Shown: positions 14,301 through 26,080 of the stretch, in pieces
Position numbering within the stretch: the stretch's first letter is position 1
Layout: every line of letters starts with the position of its first letter
From: Paratinospora sagittata
Lineage: Eukaryota; Streptophyta; Magnoliopsida; Ranunculales; Menispermaceae
Direction: 5' to 3'
Length of the DNA stretch: 64,000 bases
Assembly (NCBI GenBank): GCA_035771175.1
Contig: CM069594.1
Location: forward strand, 10,974,620 to 11,038,619
Notes under the pieces: model-generated
Database searches by the model: none
What the model was told of the DNA's origin: nothing
Seen by the model: the letters and a program-made list of their open reading frames with translations, nothing else
Program-made: the position numbers and the translations under genes

Positions 14301-16275
14301 AGAGTTTTAGTGCTGAGATTGATCGAGAAGTTACCCTACATACCAAAGATAAAACTAATGCATTATACAGGAGATATGTCTTCGTTCTTCGAACTTGAAC
14401 TTTGTAGACTTCGAAAGCTATTGTTTGATATGTTCTTCATGCAATACAAGTGACGTGTTCTTTTTTGATGTGTTATCTTACCGAGACCACTTCATATACT
14501 TATAGTTTAAAACAATGGATAGCCTCTGCAAATCTAAGCACAAAACGGATAAAATGAAGAACTTGTTGAACAATGACGTTATCATCAAGACAGATTGCAA
14601 TTGTGATTCAATTCGAAGCTTGTTTTGGAAAATGCAAGAATCATTACTTTCTTCTTTTAAAAAACTCTTTGGAAAGCGTGTCTGTTGCATTTTTGGAATC
14701 AGAGAATGAGTGTTTTATAAAATTAGAAGTTGCGGGTTACAAAGCAAGAGAGTACAAAATGATTTGAATTCAGAACATTGTTTAATTTAAGGTGTTTTGG
14801 GGGTGCGACACAATGGAAATCATTTAGGTGTTAGTATATAATATTTCAATTAAGATAACCGGGAAAAACTGTGTATGAAATAGAAAAATCGAGCGAGCAG
14901 AAGTGCCCACATTTTTCTCGTTATTAATATCAGATTTTTGTCTCAGACGTGGATAGCGTGCTATATGGATTTGTATCATGTTCTCATGCGATAGATAGCA
15001 GGCTATAGCAGGTCGATATACACAAACCCGAGAGCTCGAGTTTTTCAGACTTTCCGATTTCGTGTTATCAAGGCCTATAGCCCGTCGTTGCCCATTTTAC
15101 TAAAAATGGAAAGAGCACGGCAACGGCTTTATAGCGAGTTATCAAAGTGGATAGGGCGTTGTAGACAATTTTCCAGAAAAACAAATGTTTTATTATAGAA
15201 CCCTATCAGCGTGCTATCAACACTGATAGTGGGTTAGTGCCTTCTTGAAAATTTTCGCAAATTGCTGGATAGCCTTATTTTTGAAAAATTAATATTTTGA
15301 CACTCAAGAACCATTCCATTGACTCAAAACATATTGATATAAGATTGAAAACTTTTAAATACTTCAAAACTCATTGAAATTATGATTAAAACCTTTCGGA
15401 AAACATTTTTTCAAAATGATATACTATATCGAAGTGATTTTGAAGACTTTGCAATTTTCAGAGTTTTAGTGCTGAGATTGATCGAGAAGTTACCCTACAT
15501 ACCAAAGATAAAACTAATGCATTATACAGGAGATATGTCTTCGTTCTTCGAACTTGATCTTTGTAGACTTCGAAAGCTATTGTTTGATATGTTCTTCATG
15601 CAATACAAGTGACGTGTTCTTTTTTGATGTGTTATCTTACCGAGACCACTTCATATACTTATAGTTTAAAACAATGGATAGCCTCTGCAAATCTAAGCAC
15701 AAAACGGATAAAATGAAGAACTTGTTGAACAATGACGTTATCATCAAGACAGATTGCAATTGTGATTCAATTCGAAGCTTGTTTTGGAAAATGCAAGAAT
15801 CATTACTTTCTTTTTTTGAAAAACTCTTTGGAAAGCTCAATCTAACTTGTGAAAATCGTGTCCGTTGTATTTTTGAAATCAGAGAATGAGTGTTTTATAA
15901 AATTAGAAGTTGCAGGTTAAAGAGCAAGAGAGTACAAAATGATTTGAATTCAGAACATTGTTTAATCTATAGTTGTTTTGGGCATGCGAGACAATGGAAA
16001 TCATTTAGGTGTTAGTAGATAATATTTCAATTAAGATAACCTAGAAAAACTGTGTAAGAAATAGAAAAATCGAGCGATTAGAAGTGCTCACATTTTTCTC
16101 GTTATTCATATCAGATTTTTGTCTCAGACGTGGATAGCGTGCTATATGGTTGTGTGTCATGTTCTCAAGCGATAGATAGCAGGCTATAGCAGGTCGATAT
16201 ACACAAACCCGAGAGCTCGAGTTTTTCAGACTTTCCGATAGCGTGTTATCAAGGCCTATGGCACGTTATTGCCCA

Positions 16276-16706
16276 TTATAACAATATAATACGTGAATTC
16301 CAAGTGTACAGGCATAAGTACGGCAGTATAAACATTATATGACATAATGCAGTGTAAATGAACAGTAGACATAATAATAATTGAATGTAAACTTTAATAA
16401 AAGTTATAAAACACGCAAACTTATGTTTCATTCCCCACCTTTAGATAAGAACTTCTTTTTCAGATCTGGCGCTTTCCTCTGGACAGAACTTCGTCGCACT
16501 GTACCGAGAGTCTCAAAAGACTAAAAACTCAAAATGAGTGAAAAGAGGAGGAAAAATCAAAATTTAGAGTGAATTTGGTGTGAAAAATGAAGAGGGGGGT
16601 TGGTTTATATAGAGGTTTTGGCGCCTGGACTTCCAGGCACATATGCCCAAAAATAATAATAATAATTTATTTTATTTTATTTTTTTGTAAAATACAGGGT
16701 ATTACA
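16276..16706 (-). repeat. A1 3' LTR, truncated
   Basis: Matches 37083-37541, the U3 end of the A1 5' LTR, sharing A1-specific features (GACTTCCAGGCA near the TATA box and the run of G before it). The outer edge at 16706 is the expected terminus (own-strand TGTAATACC, next to the polypurine tract). The other about 1 kb of LTR is absent and satellite starts directly at 16275, so the junction is a deletion or recombination breakpoint rather than an intact insertion end. Confidence 0.85.
16603..16612 (-). promoter_or_regulatory. Probable TATA box in A1 3' LTR
   Basis: Own-strand CTATATAAAC, about 95-105 bp inside the U3 terminus and just downstream of GGCGCC repeat remnants. The same position holds a TATA-like sequence in the A2 3' LTR (26064-26074) and A3 3' LTR (43477-43485). 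In the A1 5' LTR it is altered to CTAAATAAAC (about 37422-37431). Confidence 0.55.
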
Positions 16707-16725
16707 CTCTTCCCCCCTTAATGGG
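16707..16725 (-). other. A1 polypurine tract
   Basis: Own-strand CCCATTAAGGGGGGAAGAG directly abuts the LTR start TGTAATACC. It is the plus-strand DNA priming site for reverse transcription. The same tract, with small changes, adjoins the 3' LTRs of A2 and A3. Confidence 0.85.
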
Positions 16726-16745
16726 ATTTCACCCTCGAAATCAAT

Positions 16746-16868
16746 TCAAGTAGTTATGATGGTTATCTGCTTGAGATCAACTGCCGACGTCATCTCTAGC
16801 GAGTTCAGGATGGTGCTTGTATGGTCCCTGAGTGCATCACGATATCCATGGATATTAGTTTCAGACAT
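16746..16868 (-). pseudogene. A1 ORF3 remnant, 40 codons
   Basis: Small frame between pol (ends 16966) and the polypurine tract. It begins MSETNIHGY and aligns at its start with ORF3 of A3 (44131) and A2 (26454). An internal deletion removes most of the middle and shifts the frame, so the C-terminal residues differ although the DNA still aligns to the ORF3 tail of A3. No known domain is recognised. Confidence 0.45.
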
Positions 16869-16965
16869 CGGCGTAGCTATTCAAGTGAAACAATGTATTA
16901 AGATAGGTGTAAACAAAGTTTCATCATTTTATTGATAAGTGAGAATAGTACGATATATCACATCA

Positions 16966-19900
16966 TCAGTTGGGGCTAGAAAACAATTCAGGGTATTTCT
17001 GTTTAATTGTTGATTCGAGTTCCCATGTTGCTTCCTCTACGCCGTGGTGATCCCAGAGCACCTTCACAAGTGGTATGGTACGTCACCTTAGTTCTTGAGT
17101 TTTTCTATCCAAAATCTGTGTCGCTCTCTCCTGATACTTATTTCCTTCCTCAACCCGAACCTCGACTAAGGGGATGATATGCGAAGGATCAGGACGACAC
17201 TTGCGAAGCAGAGATATGTGAAAAACGTCGTGAACTTTAGGCATGGACGATGGAAGGGACAAACGATAAGCAAGTTTTCCAATACGTTCAATGATCTGAA
17301 ATGGGCCTATATACCGCGAGGAGAGCTTTCCTTTGATCCCAAAGCGTTTGACACCTCTTGTGGGCTGAACTTTTAGAAAAACAAAGTCCCCTTATCAAAT
17401 TCTAGAGGCTGTCTCCACTTGTCAGCATAGCTCTTTTGTCGACTTTGTGTAACACGAAGTCGTTCCTTTACTAGTGTGATCTTCTCAGAAGTCTCTTGAA
17501 CTAGTTTAGGACCTAACTGCGGTCGATCTGTCATATCTAACCAGCATATCGGAGATCTGCAAGGCCGACCATAGAGAGCCTCGTATGGTGCCATGCCGAT
17601 ACTAGTTTGGTAGTTGTTGTTGTATGCAAACTCAGCTAAATGTAAATACTTTTTTCATCCGTCCTTAAATACCAAAATCCAACACCGTAACATGTCTTCT
17701 AAGATTTGGATAAGCCTCTCTGACTGCCCATCAGTCTGAGGGTGGAAGGTTGTGCTCATAGTGATCTTAGAACCCATTCTATTCTGGAAGCTTTTCCAAA
17801 AGTTGGATGTGAATCGAGGATCTCGATCAGAGAAGATCGTGAGTGGTATGCCATGAAGGCGTACGATCTCTCTTTCATATAGTTCTGCAAGTTTGGCGGG
17901 GTTATCCGTGAACTTTATTGGCAAGAAGTGTGCAGACTTTGTAAGTCTGTCAATGATAACCCAGATAGCACCTTGCCCTTTATTGTTTCGAGCTAAGGCC
18001 GTGACAAAATCCATTGCGATGTTCTCCCATTTCCATTTTCCAATAGGTAACGGCTGGAGAAGTCCAGAGGGAAGTCTTCGTTCTGCCTTAACTTTCTGGC
18101 AAACGAAACATCGAGCAACGAAGTCTGCAGTTGCCTTCTTCATTCCAGAAAACCAGAATTGACGCTTGACATCCTTGTACATCTTGTCACCCCCAGGATG
18201 TATAGCGTACCTCGAACAGTGCATCTCAGTGAGCACGTCGTTTCGAACCTCAAGATCGTTCGGTAGACAGAGATGTTTTTTATAAAAAATGGCCCCGTCT
18301 TCAGAGACTGACCAATGAGGAAGGTCCTGTCCGCTAAGTAGAAGTTCTCGTTTCTCCATTAACATAGGGTCATTAGCTTGAGTAGCTGAAATCTTTCGAA
18401 CTAGCTCAGAGGTGGCTGATAATTGAGAGAGTCGTGGTCTTGGTCCTTCTACGTTCAGTTGTAGGTTAAAGTTCTCCATCTCTGTAGCCAACTTCCCCAT
18501 TTCATAGTTGAGAGTGCAAGCAACATAAGATTTTCTACTCAGGGCATCGGCCACAACATTGGCCTTTCCGTGATGGTACTGGAGTTGAAAGTCATAATCT
18601 TTCAAGAATTCCAACCATCGTCGCTGGCAGAGGTTTAGGTCTCTCTGAGTGTATATGTACTTAAGACTCTTGTGATCCGAGAAGACCTCAAACCGTTCAC
18701 CGTATAGGTAATGACTCCATAACTTCAGTGCAAACACCACAGCTGCAAGTTCCAAGTCATGTGTTGGTTAATTACCCTCATTGATCTTCAGTTGCCTCGA
18801 GGCATATGCAACAACTTGGCCTTCTTGCATTAGTACGGCACCTAAGCCTTGAAGAGAGGCGTCAGTGTATAGTGAAAATCCAATTGCATTTCTTGGAGTG
18901 ATAAGTACAGGTGCCGTCGTGAGGCGTTTCTTCATTTCCTGAAATGATGCTTCACAGGCGGGATTCCAGATGAATCGCACATCTTTTCGAGTGAGCTTGG
19001 TCATAGGTTCAGCAATTTTTGAGAAGTCCTTGATGAAGCGTCTGTAATAGCCAGCCAAACCAAGAAAACTTGTAATCTGAGTAAGAGTGGTAGGCTGCCT
19101 CCAGTTTAAAACTGCTTCAACCTTAGAAGGATCTACCTCAATGCCATTGCCTGAAACCACATGGCCTAGGAATTGAACTCTCTTCGCCCAAAATTCGCAC
19201 TTACTCAACTTTGCATACAGTTGGTGGCTTCTCAGGGTTTGGAGGACTATCTTCAGATGTATCTTATGGTCTTCCTCGGTTGAGGAGTATATCAAGATGT
19301 CGCCCACAAAAACCACCACAAATCGGTCTAAGTATAACCTGAAAATGCTATTCATCAAATCCATGAATGCAGCAGGTGCATTTGTTAAACCGAACGACAT
19401 GACCAAGAACTCATAGTGACTGTACCGAGTTCTGAATGCCGTCTTGGTAATGTCCGACTCTCGGATCCTGAGTTGGTGATAACCGGACCGTAAATCAATC
19501 TTAGAGAAGTATTTGGCATCTCTAAGTTGGTCGAACAAGTCATCGATCCTGGGCAACGGATATATGTTCTTGATGGTGACGTTATTCAACTTGCGATAAT
19601 CGATGCAAAGTCATAACGAACCATCCTTTTTGCGAACAAACAGAACTGGAGCTCCCCAGGGTGATGAACTCTTTCGGATGAAGCCATTACTCTCTAATTC
19701 CTTCAGTTGTTTGTCTAATTCGACTAGCTCGACATTGGACACTCTGTATGGTGGAATTGAGATAGGCCCTGTCCCAGGTATGAGGTTGATCTCAAAATCA
19801 AATTCCCTAACTGGAGGTAGACCAGGAAGGTCATTTACAAAGACTGTTGGGAATTTAGATATGACTAGGACATCGTGTACTTCGAGGGGGTACAGTGTTG

Positions 19901-21683
19901 GTGATTCATTTCCGTCACCAAGGGATAACGCTCGAAGTTGTGACTTGAGAAGTGCAACTGTTGATCTGTGTATCCATTTCCTTGTTCCGTGAATCTTGAC
20001 AAACTCTCATGTAGGCAAGGTTAACTGAACTTGCTTCTTCATACAGTCGATCTTTGCATTCAGTGGTGTGAGCCAGTCCATGCCGAGGATGATGTCGAAG
20101 TCTTCAATATCCATCACAAAAAGATCTGCATAAATTATCTGTTCTGACATTCGAAGCTCACATCGAGAACACTGCAAATTCACGTCAGTACCAGATCCGA
20201 ACGGTGATGTGACATGGAGTGTGATGTTTGTGGGTTCAGGATGCAAACCTAAATGTCTTATCAATGTCGACAATATAAAAGAATGCGTAGCACCTGAATC
20301 AAACAAAACATGCACCATTGTATTGAACAAAGGAAAGGCATCTTCGACTACATTGTTATCTGGGAGGGGTTGTTGGGCGATGGCATATGCTCTGCCCTGA
20401 TTCCGTTGACCCTGGTTCTGCTGGTTCTGCCTGGGTTGGGCATTAGCAGCAGGTGGTGCGTGTTGGACTAGAATAGCAGGAATAGGTTGCTGAAGGTGCG
20501 GACAGGCATTTCTTATGTGGCCCTGTTGGCCGCAGTTGAAACAAATAGGCCTGTACTGCTGATAGTTTTGCTGGCCATTCTGATTGCTCTGCTGGCCTTG
20601 CTGATAGTGGTGTAGATCACCACCTCTGCCATTGTCGTTTCTACGGCCACCCCTTCCATAACGACCTCCACGTCCATGATTTCGGAAACCCTAATAGTTA
20701 GGGTTAGAAGGTTCAGCCGCAGGTGTTGTGGCTTCATTCTTCGAAACAGGGGCTGGGAGGGCTGGGTTTTGATTGTAGTAGGGCTTCTTCTTGTTGCCCA
20801 GTTGCGAGCCTTGTTGGGAAAACGTTGCAGGTCGTTCACCCTTATTCATTCTCTGTTCCTGTAAGATCTTCTCTTGTTCAAAGCTAATGGCCTTGTCAAC
20901 AACCTCCTTGTAAATCTTGAGATCCAAAATCGACAAGGCTTGTCGAATGTCATGGCGAAAGCCATTATAAAATTTCTCAGTCTTATCTCGCTCCGTTGAG
21001 ATGGTGGAGAGAGAGTAGACTGATAATTCTTTGAATTTTCCAGCATATTCTCTGACAGTCATGGTGCCTTGGTATAACTTAGCGAATTCCTTGCGTTTCT
21101 GCTTCGTCACCGCACTGGGAAAATACTCATCAATAAACATTGACCCAAACTGTTGCCAAGTCATATTTGCTATGTTGACCCTTGGGTCTTCTTTTACTGT
21201 CATCCACCATGTGTTTGCCCCACCAACAAGTTGGTAGGTCGCTAGTGGAATTTTGCGAGTCTCATCGACTCCCATTGGATCAAGAGCCTTCTTTGACTCA
21301 TCCAGCCACTTTTGCACCTCATCAGCATCAATGGTGGCAGCGAAAGTAAGAGGTTGTAGCCGCTTGTATTTAGTAATCTGATCGGTTTGAGCTTTCGACC
21401 CAAATTTTACAGGTGCTTGAACCGTGGCAACTTGACTGGGCACAGTCTTACGAACTGTCGTTTGAACAGTGACTTTCATAGCCTCAATAAATCTGGCGAA
21501 GAAGGTTTCTATGCTTGAAGGCATGGCAAATGGTGCGGGTGGGGGTGGTATTGCCTGCCCAAATGGAGTGGCAGTATCGAGTGTGGCCTGTGCTATTGTC
21601 GGAGGCGGTGGTTCCTGAATCTCAGGAGGTGCCTCCACTGCTGGACGAACAATGCGTGGCCTTCCTCTCTTCCTTGTTTGCAT
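16966..21683 (-). pseudogene. gag-pol: A1 gag-pol polyprotein, broken
   Basis: One long frame encoding, in order: gag (from ATG at 21683), a basic RGG-type linker, a CX2CX4HX4C zinc knuckle (CFNCGQQGHIRNAC), an aspartic protease with FDSGATHSF, reverse transcriptase, RNase H (YTDAS), integrase with an intact HHCC finger (HCSRYAIH...CFVC) and a C-terminal chromodomain-like tail (VLWDHHGVEEATWE). Stops in frame at 20691, 20007, 19611 (CGA to TGA), 18768 and 17655 (TGG to TGA), a further TGA inside the chromodomain, and a 1-base deletion near 17382. The reverse transcriptase active site reads FVGD instead of FVDD, which would abolish catalysis. Length of 4718 bases is one short of the intact frame deduced from A2. 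Gag and pol share one frame with no frameshift between them. Confidence 0.93.
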
Positions 21684-22469
21684 TTTCTCACTGGCAAGGA
21701 GAAAATAAAACCAAGATTAAGAAACTGTAGTCAAGTATAATGTTATAGTATGCTCAGCAACAATTTCGAGAGTACTACAATATATATAAAAAAAATCGCC
21801 TATTTTTTTAAGTATAGTGTAAGGTTTTTGTTGAGGAATCAAAGAACTTTATGTGCCTCGTATGTTTGGCCATGGTGTAAAAACAAGGTTAGAATGTTTA
21901 TATAATAAGTACAAAACTTTGCAAGTATTTCAAATGATTTGGTTATGGTCTTTGTGAACATTCATATTTATTTCATTGAAAATTCATACGAGTCATAAGA
22001 ATTCTAAGATGTACCTCGGTAAATATCCTAATCTAGTGTTCTATCGCAATCTTATGCATTCAAACTCTTACTCTTAGTCTTTTTGATCATTATCCAGATT
22101 CGTGTGTCCCATACCACATGAATTTGGTAATAAGGGTGTCAACCAAGTTAAGTTGTATGAACGCGATCTCTAAAAACATTGGCTTAATAGAAGTTCACTA
22201 ATAGTATCTTCCAAGTTTACTCGTCCCATACTGTGTAAACTTAGTGATAATGTTAGTAATGCAACTTTCTCCAAATGTTTCTTTTCACACAAGGTCATGG
22301 GTTTTCTTACTTCCACATTTTATTTAGTATCCTCCAATTTTGTTATGTCCCATACCATTCCAAAGTTAGTGATACAAAAGAAAGAATGGTTGTAAGTTGG
22401 CCCACCAAAGATAGTCTTTAAACAAAACATTCCATTCATGTATAAAAGAAAAGTTTACAATGCCAGTAA
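21684..22469 (-). other. A1 ORF0-gag spacer, non-coding
   Basis: About 786 bp without a supported gene. It is conserved in A2 and A3 (780 bp each). It contains three degenerate direct repeats of about 120 bp, each beginning TCCCATAC (22107, 22224, 22348). On the element strand it ends in a pyrimidine-rich tract and CAG just before the gag ATG. Confidence 0.7.
21691..21710 (-). promoter_or_regulatory. Candidate splice acceptor before A1 gag
   Basis: Own-strand TTTTATTTTCTCCTTGCCAG, then TGAGAAA and the gag ATG. It is a T/C-rich tract ending in AG, the form of a plant 3' splice site. It is kept in A2 (31276) and A3 (59666). No transcript evidence is available here. Confidence 0.5.
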
Positions 22470-23974
22470 TCAATTTTGATTTCCCTGCCTACTTCCGCTC
22501 CTTCTAGATCTCCTGCTAGGTAAAGAACGACTACTAACAGAAGGTTGAGAGTTTGCTCGCTCTGCTTTAGAGTTTTGCATATGTGTTAACATATAATTTT
22601 GAGTCGCTCTCATTTCTGTCATATTGGATTCCATTTCATTTAACCTTTCAAAAAGGTTAGTCGATTGGCCCATTGGAGGTTGATAGCTCGATTGTCCCGT
22701 AGGTGGAGGGTAGGCCATAGGTATTGGGGTGAGGTATTGGTTGTACGGGTGATTCATAGGTGAAAGGTAATTGTTTTGAAACAGTGGGCTCATTGGGATG
22801 TTCTGCCCTCCAAAATTCGGTGCCGCCCAATACTGTTGTTGTTAGGTTACAGGAACTTGTGGGAATGGCTGACATGGTACCTCAGGTGTCGGAAACCTTT
22901 GGTACGACGTGTTGCCTTGAGTTGGCATGTTCCAAGCAGGTAGATTTGCTTGAGTACTTTGTGTATTTTGAGGTTGATTTAGGTTGGTAAATAAATCTTC
23001 CTCAGTGAATTGTTGAGTGGTTGGATCATTATTTGGGGCTGGGTTTGATGTGGGATTTTGATTTGGTACTTCTTTGACGGGAATCCTTCGTCGACTTTTT
23101 CGAAGGCAACGTCCATGCTTGTCCCTCATTCTCTCGGCATTTACTCTCCTCGTGCCGAATACTTCCTCGTCAATGACTCCCCCCTTGGAACATATATCTT
23201 GAAGATAGAAGATGCTGTAACTGGCTCAATGATTTGTCTCGAAATCCCATCTAAAGTGTCGATGTTTACTTCGCATAGCATCCTCATGATCAAGATTCCA
23301 TAACCGAGGAATTCCTTTCTTAAAGGGTTTTGAATCACCCTCAACATTTGTTGGATGATGATGTGTGGTAGGGAGACCCTTATTTCCTTCTCTATGCAAT
23401 ATAACACGAGAAGTTGGGCTTTTGACATAGTGCCATTAGGCCTTCTTTCTGGTAAGATGTTGCTGAACACGATCTTTCCAAGGCTGGCAAGAGATGGCTT
23501 AAGATAATTGTTTGGGAGGTTGGTGAATGTCGATTGAGTGTATGGCTCCTTGGTGAGGGGATTGAATAATTGTTCATTAGACTCCGCAATTTCTGTAATT
23601 GTCTGCGGTTCATGTGGATCAATAATTCTTTCCTCAATCGGAATCTTCATAAGTCGAGCGATGATTTCGACGTTGATAGGAATTTTTATCCCCATAACTG
23701 TTGTCTCCAATAAAGGGCTGATTCCCTCTTCTGGAAATCCCACGTAATTCATGGCTTCGTAAAAGGATCTCACCAAGTTGTAAGAAACGTGGCCCTCAAC
23801 CGTTGTTATGTTCAACCAACCCACAGTTGCTAGTTTGTTGTGAAGGATTGGGTGGAGGCGGAGATCTCTGTGGTCGATGTTCCTCATGGTCATAACCTCC
23901 CTTTTGGACAATTCCTTGAGTCTAGTGGGAATTGGTTCCCTGCTAGTGGAAGTTGCTCATTCACTTGAGGCCAT
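22470..23974 (-). pseudogene. A1 ORF0: extra frame upstream of gag, plant-transposon-type domain
   Basis: A frame of about 502 codons between leader and gag, on the element strand, related to 32049-33331 (A2) and 60439-61991 (A3). The N-terminal half (ATG at 23974) contains SYNLVRSFYEAM, an ETTVMGIKI block and a late LLVLYCIEKEI...LPHIIIQQ block. I recognise this pattern, with moderate confidence, as the 'putative plant transposon protein' domain (Pfam Transposase_32 type). The C-terminal half is rich in Pro, Gln and Asn, then has a short likely coiled coil (ERLNEMESNMTEMRA) and a basic Ser/Arg tail (SRSLPSRRSRRSGSR). Breaks: TGA at codon 6 (GGA to TGA), a 1-base deletion near 23180, and a TAA near 22840. 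The start is chosen because all copies share this ATG after a splice-acceptor-like CAG. Confidence 0.65.
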
Positions 23975-23980
23975 TCGTTG

Positions 23981-23998
23981 CTGAAAGGAAAATAAATT
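23981..23998 (-). promoter_or_regulatory. Candidate splice acceptor before A1 ORF0
   Basis: Own-strand AAATTTATTTTCCTTTCAG followed by CAACGA and the ORF0 ATG. It is a plant-like 3' splice site. A3 has the same CAG at 61999; in A2 the G is changed (CAA, 33339). Confidence 0.5.
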
Positions 23999-24776
23999 TG
24001 TGAAAGACACAAAATATATTCCTAACATTTTTAAGATTTATGCTTTGTCAGTTGGATAATATTTTATATTTTTCTCTTGATGTTTATGCCATCATGTAAG
24101 CAAAATTCTTCATTAGCAATATGATATATATATATATATAGTTAATCATAACTGAATATATAGTTTTCATAAATCAACTATATAAATATATGTGAAATTT
24201 AAACTATATCTAAATCATATACAGTTTCCTTAGATATATATTTAATACAAATCTTAACTATATATATAATTCATATATATATAGTTCTATATATATCTAT
24301 TTTTTTTTATCATGACTATATGTATATTTAAATTAAACAGTATAAAAAATCATATAGTTTTCTAGATATATATTTAATATAAATCTCAACTATATATAAT
24401 TGACATATATATACAGTTCTAGAGATATATATATTTAATAAAAATTTTCATCCACAACTTTTTTTTTTTTATCAAGGTTTATATATATCTCCTATATGCA
24501 TAGATAGATAGATATATAAATTTAATCATAACAATATATATAGTTTTCATAAATCATAACTATATATATATTTTTAAACAATATAAAACTATATAGTTTT
24601 CTTAGATATATTTTTAATACAAATCTCAACTATATATAATTGACATATATATATATAGTCCTAGAGATATATATATTTAATAAAAGTTTTCATCCACAAT
24701 TTTTTTTTTTCAATATGATATATATATATATCTCATATATACTAAGGTATACAGATATATATATTCAATCAATTAC
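23999..24776 (-). repeat. A1 AT-rich leader, ORF0-proximal part
   Basis: Almost pure A+T with repeated ATATATAGTTTTCATAAATC, AACTATATATAATTGACATA and similar blocks in tandem units of a few hundred bases. No gene is supported. It is the untranslated leader between primer site and ORF0, and it was cut in two by A2 at 24776/35643. The composition resembles plant intron sequence. Confidence 0.75.
24772..24776. other. A2 target-site duplication, left copy
   Basis: ATTAC here versus ATAAC at 35643-35647 on the other side, an imperfect 5-bp match. The uninterrupted sequence is seen in the A3 leader at 62431-62450 (TTCAATCATAACTATAC), which confirms the insertion point. Confidence 0.65.
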
Positions 24777-26063
24777 TGTCACACCCCGCCCGGACGCGCC
24801 TAAACCGGCGGTACACACTCGGACGGGGCGCGCATTTGGAACAATTACAATGGTAACAACAGAGTGCGCAGTGAAAATACGGTACACACAGTACAAATCT
24901 GATTTCATTTAATTCAGAATACTTTTGTACATGAAACGGTCAAGGGAACATACTCCCAAAATCCCCAATGAATCATACAAAGGGTACAAAATGTGGGCCC
25001 CATAACCTGTATCCAGTTCACTCTAATTTCCTGTGAAAGATTGGATAATAATGGAGTGAGCTTAACGCGCTCAGTGGGTAAATAGTGCATGAGTATAACA
25101 ATTAATAAAGCATACTTCAATATCAAATATCTTAAATACACATGTGAGCATCATAATCAATCAATATGAATGTCTGCATGACACCGTCTCGTAATGGTTT
25201 GATGAACGTACATCACCTGAATTCACGTACAGGAACGATGCTCTGGATTCACGTACTGATGTCCCTCCCCGGGTGTAGTCGGGTTCTCATGTACGTCCCT
25301 CTCCAGAGAAATGCAATGAATAGTGAGCAATGCTCCTAAGTATTCTATGAGTCATAAACCATATACGTCCCTAGGTGGTGATATGTATGATGCCAATGCA
25401 TGAACTGGTCTAGTCTTTCTTGACATTTAGACTGACTTTGGCAACGTCGGGTGATCCTTATTAGGGTCGGTATCACGACGTGCAAGATTAGGACATTCAG
25501 TATTACTATATAAGCTGATAGCTTTCAATAAGACCAACTAGATCAGTCCCCAATTGAGAGGTGAGACACAAGGTCTGCTTAAATACCAATCGCCTAGAGC
25601 AGCCCGCTGCCTCCCGTTCACTATTTAAAGTTACTGAGGACAAGACCGAGTCTAGTTGAGTCAGATTGACCACAAATCCGGCATTATAACAGTGCAATAC
25701 ATGAATTCAAAATATACAAGCATAAGTGCGGCAATATAAACAGTATATGACATAATGCAGTGTAAATGAATAGTAGACATAATAATAATTGAATGTAAAC
25801 TTTAATAAAAGTTATGAAACACGCAAACCTATGTTTCGTTCCCCACCTTCAGATAAAAATTTCTTCTTTCAGATCTGGCGCTTTCCTCCGGACAGAACTT
25901 CGTTGCACCGCTTTCAGATCTGGTGCTTTCCTCCGGACATAACTTTGTTGCACCGCACCGAGAGTCTCGGACAGAGAGTCTCAAAAACTTAGAATGCGTG
26001 GGAAGGAGAAAAAATTCACAAGAGAAGGTGATTTGGTGTGAGGAATGAGAAATGAGGAGGTTT

Positions 26064-26074
26064 CTTATATATAG
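26064..26074 (-). promoter_or_regulatory. Probable TATA box in A2 3' LTR
   Basis: Own-strand CTATATATAAG, a good plant TATA box, immediately downstream of the palindromic repeat array in transcription direction. The corresponding 5' LTR site (about 35390-35400) is degraded to CTATACAAG. Confidence 0.6.
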
Positions 26075-26080
26075 ATTTTT

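Larger units (their letters stand above)
1..16275. repeat. Tandem satellite array, left block (monomer about 1180 bp)
   Basis: A head-to-tail array. The landmark GAAATTATGATTAAAACC (one-base variants allowed) recurs at 121, 1279, 2460, 3640, 4818, 5976, 7155, 8314, 9495, 10676, 11856, 13037, 14217 and 15376, giving intervals of 1158-1181 bp. Each monomer has an AT-rich two-thirds and a segment of about 300 bp crowded with ATAGCG/CTATC-type motifs (for example 850-1140). Short open frames recur in every monomer on both strands but break freely between copies, so I treat them as non-coding. The array stops abruptly at 16275, about 900 bp into a monomer, where element A1 begins. Centromeric, pericentromeric or subtelomeric position cannot be told from sequence alone. 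Confidence 0.95.

Noticed and set aside
19603..19992. 129-codon plus-strand frame, also at 29188-29577 and 57578-57967
   Set aside because: Antisense to the RT region in every copy; it stays open because the RT coding strand is conserved.
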